This document shows positions 57,841-64,000 of a stretch of DNA of 64,000 bases, piece by piece. The notes under the pieces are model-generated. The model saw only the letters and a list, made by a program, of their open reading frames with translations, did not search any database and was not told where the DNA came from. The position numbers were made by a program, and so were the translations under genes. Each line of letters starts with the position of its first letter. The stretch's first letter is position 1. The DNA lies in NCBI GenBank assembly GCA_009760855.2, contig WPIO01000156.1, positions 627,501-691,500 on the forward strand, written 5' to 3'. The stretch comes from Cristatella mucedo. Its lineage: Eukaryota; Bryozoa; Phylactolaemata; Cristatellidae.

Positions 57841-60099
57841 ACGGCGTCCACTGAATCGACCTCAAGAGCTCTCAAGTACTGTAACGCCGAAGGCTCGACG
57901 GAGTAGGCTTGACCTGCCGCTTACCTAGCGGCGTAACCCAGCGCCTAATGCCGTTTGGTGAGCGCCTACGCGAAATAACCTGGCCGCCACGAAACGAGCG
58001 TTTCTGGCGCTGACCTACTTACCGTTACTAAAGGGGGTCGTGAGTCCGCGGCGTGAATCGGAAAGCGATACACACAAATTTGGGATTTTACTGATCTTTA
58101 TTCGCAAGTGCACAAAGTCGCTGCGCGTCTAGCTCAGTTTTATCTCCACACTCCTCACACGCTCTCGACAGTGCAAGCACTCTTGAGGAGGAAACACGTT
58201 TCCACACTTGAGCTACCTAAGTCTATAGTAGGGAACGACCCAAATAAACGGAGCCCGAACCGGAGCCTAAACCCTGACCGGAGAACTGGGACTCCGCTTC
58301 CACATTGCGGCAGGAATACCACACACATGCCACCTCATGCACTCTTGCGGGAGGAAACGCGTCTCCACACTTAGGCTACTTACGTCTATACTGGGGAACG
58401 ACCCAAATAGACGAAGGAGTCCGAACCAGCGGAATATTTCGCACCATACCAACTACGTTTAGCTCGCACCGGCAAATCCCTATGCCGAAACCACGCGCGA
58501 GCATCACACACAAAACATAAAATCCTAGCTCGGGCGCGATACGACCGTATTCGATGGAGTCCACCGAATTTTCCTAGCGCTGCCTCGTCCTGTTCCGTCC
58601 ATCGCCGGCGAACAGCCCGCCCTCCTCCCTCGCTTTCAGAGAAACGAGTCCGACGGCGTCGAAGCGAGGCCGAAGAGAGGAGCCGAACAAAAGACCAACA
58701 GCGAGCGTCGCTCGACTCTTAAATACTTAGCTGAGACAATGGGGCAAGAGCTTAGTGGTATTGGGCCCGACACCGTAGCCCATTACGGTAAGGAATTGAT
58801 ACCGTCACTAGGCCACTGGAATGGCACCTCTGTCCAGCTTGAATGCCGAATGGGTTCCATACGATTCTTTTTGGAAAGAGTGAAGGCGGAGGTTGACAGG
58901 CCAGCCAACATCCATCAGCAGCTCCCGCGGGTATCGGACCAATTCTAAAGGCCGAATCGCCACCGCTGGTCTCAGAGCTTCCTGGCTCGCTCTTAAGCTC
59001 TTGCTCTCTAACCGCACTGGCGCTCCTCTCTGGCTCGCTGCTCCAGGACAAAGGAGTTCTTGCCCGCCGCCGAACAGCTCTTGTTCGTGCTAAAATGAAG
59101 CCAAGGCCAGCAAGGCGCCAAAGTACTGTAAGCATTTCCGATCACCAGCAGTGCAACGACTGCGCTCGGTGTCACTAATTCTGCGCTGCCTTTCTATAAG
59201 CGACTTTGGCAAATCGCTCTCCATTGCCACGCGCCGACTTGCTAATCTCGATCGCGAGCTGCTTAGAGCGACAACTCCGGCGGCGTAGGGGTGGGGGGGT
59301 TGTCCTTAGAGGTCAAGGCTGCTCTCCAGCTCCGGCTTCCGCGTGGTCTGTCATGGACGCTACTCTCACCGGCTGAGTGTTCCCCCTGGAGCGAAACCTG
59401 CATAGGTGTGACTACACAATGGCTGTGCAGGGGGAATACCTTCCGGCGTTTTTAGTAAGTGAAAGGCCTTTTTCTCTTTCTCAACAACTTAGCCGAGCGC
59501 GCTAGCCGTAACCGATTTCTATACGTCAGCCGAAGCGTTATGCCCCCTTCCTTTTTGCGAACCTTCTACCGCTGTCATCTCTCGCGCGTGCGTACCCAAT
59601 CCCGTGGTGAAAAGCTGAGAAACGTGTAGGGTATTATTGGCGCATCCTGCTTACGTTCGTTAGCGTATCCTCTGTCATTTATCAGCGTCGCGGTACGCGC
59701 ACGCTCTCGTCGTTGACGGGCGAGCCTCGCGCTCGTTACAACGCCTCCACTGGCGCTGCTGCTTCTTGCTCGCCTGACATGCTGCTGCCGCCACCGTTGC
59801 CGATCGCCGGCGGCGGCGTCCGTCTGCAATGCGGGCCCGCCGGCGGGCGACCGCAGGAGAGCGTCGCGTCGCCGTCGGGCGTCGGTTACATGTGCTGCAC
59901 CTACGCTCGGACGCAGCCCGTCTCGCCGCCGCTCGTTTCTCGCCGACGCGTGCGAGATGGTGAGCGCTCTGGCGAGCGCTCTCTCGTCGCCACGTCGCTT
60001 GCTTCGGAGGTCGTGTGAACTCCGACCGTCCTACGTCATGCCTCTTCCTTGCCGCCGGCCTCTTGCTGGTTGCCCAGCTGTGCCAGCCGCCTAATCGTC
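57841..60099. other. GC-rich, CpG-rich region with a local duplication; no gene identified
   Basis: Two copies of an approximately 75-bp sequence at about 58169-58242 and 58338-58415 (share GGGAACGACCCAAATA and GGAAACRCGTYTCCACACTT) lie about 170 bp apart. 58739-58948 is a 69-codon plus frame starting at a true ATG but lacking motifs. 59575-60100 is strongly CpG-rich and could be the promoter region of the downstream SLC25A26 gene, but no first exon is identifiable. Confidence 0.4.
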
Positions 60100-60565
60100 T
60101 GCTCGTGGTAATAGCAATTAGCATAAAGCATTTGCATATGCCCTGAGAGAGCTTAATCGCTATCGCGTCGCTTTGCATAACCTCAGAATAAATGTGTCCA
60201 TTTGCGTGTGACAAGGTGAGCAAATGTAGTGCGCCAGCGAGTGTTCAGAAAGGGATTCTCATGGACCGAGCAACTGCTGCGAGGACCAAGTGGAGTTTTA
60301 GCTTTGCTTTTAAATGTCGTCAAGGCAGAGGATGTCGTGACTTCAGTCGGGAGTAGTGAGTTCGGGGATTCTGGTGGGGGAGCACACAAACTGCAGGCAC
60401 TGAATGCTGTTGTAACAATTGGTGGTTCGTTCGAGCTGAAGCCTTTCATTTCATTGTGACCTTCACCAGAATGAGAAGTACATTGAGAATCCTGATTTGG
60501 AAGTATTTGAGATTGGTAGGCTGGAGCGTGAGAATGAAAGAATCTAAAAGTGAGTGACTTCAGGG
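60100..60565 (-). mobile_element. diverged LINE 3' end upstream of the carrier gene
   Basis: Minus-strand fragment with a tail relic (GAGAGAGCTTAATCGCTATC near 60145) and a C-terminal frame (60183-60449) ending in LLPTEVTTSSALTTFKSKAK, matching the L-A end NSLPTCVRTSPDLTTFK. It also shares AGGCTGGAGC..GAATGAA and AATCTAAAAGTGAGTGACTT at 60517-60560 with L-A. It lies in what should be the first intron or the promoter of the carrier gene. Confidence 0.65.
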
Positions 60566-60643
60566 CATAGCTTGCTTAGCGATCGCCCCTTACCACTAGC
60601 ACTGTCGACTTTGTCCGCATGCTTACCTCGCCACCCGCCGCAG

Positions 60644-61525
60644 GCTGGCGCCGTGGCTGGGCTCACCGTGGACATCGCGCTCTACCCTCTGGACACCATC
60701 AAGACGAGACTCCAGAGCCCCGATGGGTTCCGTGCCAGCGGCGGCTTCAGAGGCATCTACTCGGGTCTCGGCTCCGTGCTGCTCGGCTCTGCTCCAGGAG
60801 GTCTGCACTCTGTTGCTACTGGTCCTGCTCCTCCTGCTCCTGCTGCACTCGGGGCTTCTTGTAGGGTTTAAGGTTTACGCCCTGTCCACTCATATTTGCT
60901 TGCTCGGTCTTGCATGGATGTGTCTTTTTGTCGGCTTGCATTTGCCTCATCATCTATCTCTTTGACTTCCACAGCTGCACTGTTCTTTGTCACCTATGAA
61001 ACGGTCAAGCACAGACTGCAGAACAACACGTCCACTGGTCGGGTGCCGTTGCACATGGCAGCCGCAGCTGTCGGTGAGATGGCTGCCTGTCTCGTACGAG
61101 TGCCCTGTGAGGTGGTGAAGCAGCGCTCGCAGGCAGGCAGGGGCAGCGTAATGGTAGTGACGAGAGCTCTGCTTGCCGCCGAGGGCGTGCGGGGCCTTTA
61201 TCGGGGCTACTCAACCACGGTGTTTCGCGAGGTGCCCTTCTCACTCATTCAGTTTCCTCTCTGGGAGCAGCTGAAGGTGAGCTTGGTTCTTGGTGGTGGT
61301 TGTGGCTGCATCTGCATGTGCCGCTGCTGCTGCTGCCTGTGTCTCCTCTGTATCTGCCTCTTCATCTGCCGCATCCTCCTCCTTCGCCACTGCCACTGCT
61401 GGTGCAAATCCTTGATATTCATGAGCATGCTGCCCCCTCTCTCTCTTCCTACTAGGCATGGGCAACGAAGGACACTGGCCAGCAGCTGGAGCTTTGGAAG
61501 TCGGCTGCTTGCGGGGCTGTAGCAG
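60644..61525 (+). CDS. SLC25A26: mitochondrial S-adenosylmethionine carrier, three internal exons (partial)
   Basis: Exons 60644-60800, 60975-61276 and 61456-61525; introns of 174 and 179 bp with GT/AG ends; phases join without a stop (exon 1 ends GSAPG plus G, exon 2 continues AALFFVTYE). Exon 1 has [13 protein letters not shown], the carrier signature [10 protein letters not shown] and GFRGIYSGL. Exon 2 has [18 protein letters not shown] (second signature PxExxK) and [20 protein letters not shown], then FPLWEQLK. Exon 3 starts AWATKD and ends CGAVAG at a GTGAGT donor in phase 1. The family imports S-adenosylmethionine into the mitochondrial matrix in exchange for S-adenosylhomocysteine through the inner membrane. 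The first exon(s) and the third repeat (expected TTPLDVAKTR) are not in the window. Intact as far as seen. Confidence 0.93.
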
Positions 61526-62216
61526 GTGAGTGTGTGCATATGCACAAGCCCGCTTGTCTTGCCTTCATGCGCCTGCTCTTTATCCTCCACTCTTAGTTCG
61601 CTAGACGAACACTGACCTTGCATGCCACTCGTAGGTGAAGTCTGGCTCGTTAGCGATCTGCTGTACTTCTGACAGCTGCTCACCAGTGCCAGCCAGTGTA
61701 CAACACTGCTAGTATGGCGCTTGACCGAGTGAGCTTCGTTGCCACTTGCATGCCCCAATTTTTCTATGCATGTATGCAGGCACCCGGCAGTGTGAGTAAT
61801 TAGTTGTATAAATAACGACTGCATTTATTAAGCCTTGAGAGAAACGATCACGAGACAATCCAGAGCCAGGCTCACTATCTCACACACGTTGGCGATCGAC
61901 TAGTGTGAAAGACGGTAGTTCTGTGGCCCTGCAAGGGAACTGTAGCACGGCCGCCACGGCGAATCAGTTTGTATCTAGACAGATTGCTACTACAAAAGCT
62001 GTTCCAGTCGTGCATGCACCAAGTGTGCCCGAAACACTCGCAGGTCGTGCTCTCCTTTCAGTAGCTCAGTTAATGACTCACCGAATGATAATAAAATGTT
62101 TGTTTTAACGAATCCGTATAGAACTTGAAATCTTTTCCGAGCTTTCCAGGCACCTTTTCTTAGCCCTCCTACATCACACTTCTCCTTCACCTCCTCTTGA
62201 CTTGCATCTTCCTGTT
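61526..62216 (+). other. intron sequence downstream of SLC25A26 exon, no further exon seen
   Basis: Follows the strong donor GTGAGT at 61526. I looked for the third carrier repeat (P-L-D-V-A-K-T-R) on the plus strand to the window end and did not find it. The intron therefore probably extends past the edge or the gene is interrupted. No other gene recognised. Confidence 0.5.
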
Positions 62217-62379
62217 CCCTCCTCCTCCTCCTCCTCCTCCTCCTCCTCCTCCTCCTCCTCCTCCTCCTCCTCCTCCTCCCCCTCCTCCTCCTCCTCCTCC
62301 TCCTCCTCCTCCTCCTCCTCCTCCTCCTCCTCCTCCTCCTCCTCCTCCTCCTCCTCCTCTTCCTCCTCCTCCTCCTCCT

Positions 62380-62410
<31 letters not shown>

Positions 62411-62669
62411 TCCTCCTCCTCCCCCTCCTCCTCCTCCTCCCCCTCCCCCCCCTCCTCCTCCTCCTCCTCCTCCTCCTCCTCCTCCTCCTCCTCCTCCTCC
62501 TCCTCCCTCCTCCTCCTCCTCCTCCTCCTCCTCCTCCTCCTCCTCCTCCTCCTCCTCCTCCTCCTCCTCCTCCTCCTCCTCCTCCTCCTCCTCCTCCCTC
62601 CTCCTCCTCCTCCTCCTCCTCCTCCTCCTCCTCCTCCTCCTCCTCCTCCTCCTCCTCCTCCTCCTCCTC
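62217..62669. repeat. (TCC)n microsatellite, about 450 bp
   Basis: Almost pure TCC/CCT trinucleotide tract with scattered CC or T interruptions (for example near 62279, 62358, 62383, 62407, 62448, 62506, 62596). Poly-Pro, poly-Ser, poly-Leu, poly-Glu and poly-Gly frames across it are artefacts. Homopurine-homopyrimidine DNA of this length can form triplex (H-DNA). It lies in the presumed intron of the carrier gene. Confidence 0.97.
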
Positions 62670-62905
62670 GATGCAGCAGCTAGAAAAGATGCATGTCAAT
62701 TGGTTAGTCATAACGGTTCTGGTCTTACCAGCTCGGTACAGAGCTTTGAATGGTTGGCTATTTGTTAAGGACCTAACCACAGCAGCTAAACCAAACCAGC
62801 TTTATTGGCAAAGCATTGATTAGGTACATAGCAGCCTGCTTTAAGCCTCTCTACAAAGTTTAACTTACTGTGAACCAACGCTGCAGTGTGTGCGCACAGT
62901 TAGTA

Positions 62906-62918
62906 TAACTAGTAATAC

Positions 62919-62954
<36 letters not shown>

Positions 62955-63006
62955 GTATTATTAGTTATTATATATGTATATATATATATATATGTATATA
63001 TATATA
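62906..63006. repeat. AT-rich near-perfect palindrome and adjoining AT repeat
   Basis: TAACTAGTAATACAG at 62906-62920 is mirrored by CTGTATTATTAGTTA at 62953-62967 (one mismatch) around a (AT)n core, so the 62-bp segment is an inverted repeat able to extrude a cruciform. 62970-63006 is further (AT)n with TATGTATA interruptions. Confidence 0.9.
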
Positions 63007-63355
63007 CATAATTAAATAAAGTTCATGCTCTGTTAAAAGAAAATCAACTCAGTGTAATTACAGGAATGGACGGATTGGAAGGACGGTTTCTAACGGCGCG
63101 AGCTGCGGCAGCAAGCTATACAGTTTGGTCCCTAAAAGTTAGGTCCCGCTCGATGCCGCCAGGCATGTGTTCGTACCCGTCAAAGCTGGCGAGCACTACG
63201 GCCGGCGTGCCGCAGGTTCTTGCAAATGAGCGCTAAGCCTCAGAGGTCTACTGAGTATAACTATACCTCAAGAGATCTCGTTTACGCCCTAATACACACT
63301 AATTAAAGCGTAGAATACGAGCAAGGGCAGATTTAAGAGGCGTAGGCACAGCCTG
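63007..63355. other. no gene recognised
   Basis: About 350 bp between the AT palindrome and the telomere-like repeats. No coding frame or element detected. Confidence 0.5.
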
Positions 63356-63475
63356 CCCTAAACCCTAAACTCTAAGCCCTAAACTTGAAAACCCTAACCA
63401 CTAAACCCTAAAACCTAAACCATATAGGGGGAAATTCCCTACCATTTAGGGGGAAATGTCCTACCCTAGGGGGGG
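63356..63475. repeat. degenerate telomere-like CCCTAAA repeats followed by TAGGGGGAAAT units
   Basis: 63356-63420 has seven or so imperfect CCCTAA/CCCTAAA units (ACCCTAAAC, GCCCTAAAC, ACCCTAACC, ACCCTAAAA). From 63424 two units of TAGGGGGAAAT..CCTACC follow and then CCTAGGGGGG. It may be an old interstitial telomeric sequence or a chance tandem. Confidence 0.6.
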
Positions 63476-63782
63476 TCGTCCAGGGAGGGAAATGTCCGTA
63501 ACCCGTTGAATCGGCCTGTCAGCCTCCTACTTGGTCTGCCTCGATGTAGCAGGTGAGCTCACACTAGCGTGGGTGAACTCGGACTATTGCTGCGCCTGCC
63601 ACGCCCTATTCGTCAAGTAGCCTCACAGCTGGCTCTGCCGTCTCGTCGGGTTTTGCTGCATCCACACTCTGGTGGTGCCTGCCACAATTGTAGCAGGCTT
63701 AGCTGCCACTGTCTTTTGTTTCAGTGTTTCTAAAAAGCTGAATGCTGCTTGGTATGTTTGCACGTAATTAGGATAGCTATAT
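63476..63782. other. no gene recognised
   Basis: Unassigned sequence between the telomere-like repeats and the last L-A tail. No frame or known repeat seen; no SLC25A26 exon detected here. Confidence 0.5.
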
Positions 63783-64000
63783 GATAATAATAATAATGTA
63801 CTTTTTTATAGCCCCCCTCAGGGAACTGAAAATTCGTTCTGGGCACTTTACATTTGCTGCAATGAAAGCATGATCGAATGGTTAGTGGTAGCCTGCTCAA
63901 TGGCAACAAGCATAATATGGTTAGAGGTAATATGCACAGGGTCAGCATGCAAATGTGGTTAGTGGCGGCATGCACAGTGTCAGCGCGCATAAGCACAAAA
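63783..64000 (-). mobile_element. L-A LINE copy 17, 3' end, runs off the right edge
   Basis: Minus-strand tail with AATAATAATAATGTAC, a somewhat worn hairpin (TAGCCCCCCTCAGGGAAC ... CTGGGCACTTTACA) and 3' UTR with GGGTCAGCATGCAAATGTGG and CACAGTGTCAGCGCGCATAA. How much of the element follows cannot be seen. Confidence 0.85.

Noticed and set aside
58766-58790. TGGTATTGGGCCCGACACC as a retroviral-type primer binding site
   Set aside because: No LTR ends, polypurine tract or gag-pol frames around it.
59675-60223. 182-codon Arg/Ala-rich minus-strand frame
   Set aside because: Low-complexity frame in CpG-rich DNA that overlaps the end of a LINE fragment; no domain, no counterpart.
60801-60871. 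Read-through of carrier exon 1 to a stop at 60871
   Set aside because: The protein after GSAPG loses similarity to carriers, while splicing at 60800/60975 restores it exactly in phase.
62187-62823. Long frames of poly-Pro, poly-Ser, poly-Leu, poly-Glu or poly-Gly
   Set aside because: All lie across the (TCC)n microsatellite, in every frame and on both strands, with no conserved sequence outside the tract.

Overview
The window is metazoan nuclear DNA. Evidence for this is spliced coding exons with GT/AG introns, non-LTR retrotransposons of the jockey/CR1/L2 type, tRNA-derived SINEs, and long (TA)n, (CT)n and (TCC)n microsatellites. It contains no operons, ribosome-binding sites, CRISPR arrays or other prokaryotic architecture. 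The species cannot be fixed from sequence alone. The one clear host gene has introns of only about 175-180 bp. Family and copy names used below (L-A, L-B, S-1, S-2) are labels made for this window.

Most of the window is layered mobile-element debris. L-A is a LINE of about 3.6 kb (estimated by joining partial copies) with a 5' UTR of roughly 400 bp, a single endonuclease-reverse transcriptase ORF, a hairpin-like 3' tail (AAGCGCC ... GGGCGCTTTAT) and a terminal (ATT)n. It is present in about seventeen pieces on both strands. L-B is a second EN-RT LINE (copies near 6.8-9.8, 19.6-22.2, 26.2-26.6 and 35.7-36.5 kb). S-1 is a tRNA-derived SINE that carries an L-A-like 3' tail (0.25, 15.2, 29.5, 35.3, 56.5 kb). 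S-2 is a different tRNA-like SINE ending in ATTT repeats (16.5, 19.3, 25.8 kb). No copy has an intact ORF. Insertions are nested, which gives relative ages.

Region by region: 0-4.8 kb holds two head-to-tail L-A copies. 6.8-9.8 kb is an old L-B copy split by L-A. About 11.5-22.3 kb and 27.8-35.0 kb are two diverged copies of one ancient segmental duplication on the same strand. They share some LINE/SINE insertions and differ in others, and they contain short conserved ORF-like patches that may be exons of a decayed host gene. 22.3-24.3 kb is an L-A copy broken by a 489-bp insertion with short terminal inverted repeats and a 7-bp target duplication. 38.3-40.7 kb and 51.5-53.9 kb are two copies of a distinct unit: TATA-containing promoter-like repeats (tandem in the first copy) followed by a proline-rich ORF. 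This is the least explained structure here. 43.6-47.9 kb is an old L-A copy interrupted by what looks like a single insertion of a head-to-tail L-A dimer.

The only confidently identified host gene is at 60.64-61.53 kb on the plus strand. Three consecutive exons encode the first half of a mitochondrial S-adenosylmethionine carrier (SLC25A26 type), with its first exon(s) and 3' exons not found in the window. Downstream are a 450-bp (TCC)n tract, an AT-rich near-perfect palindrome, degenerate telomere-like repeats, and another L-A 3' end running off the window edge.
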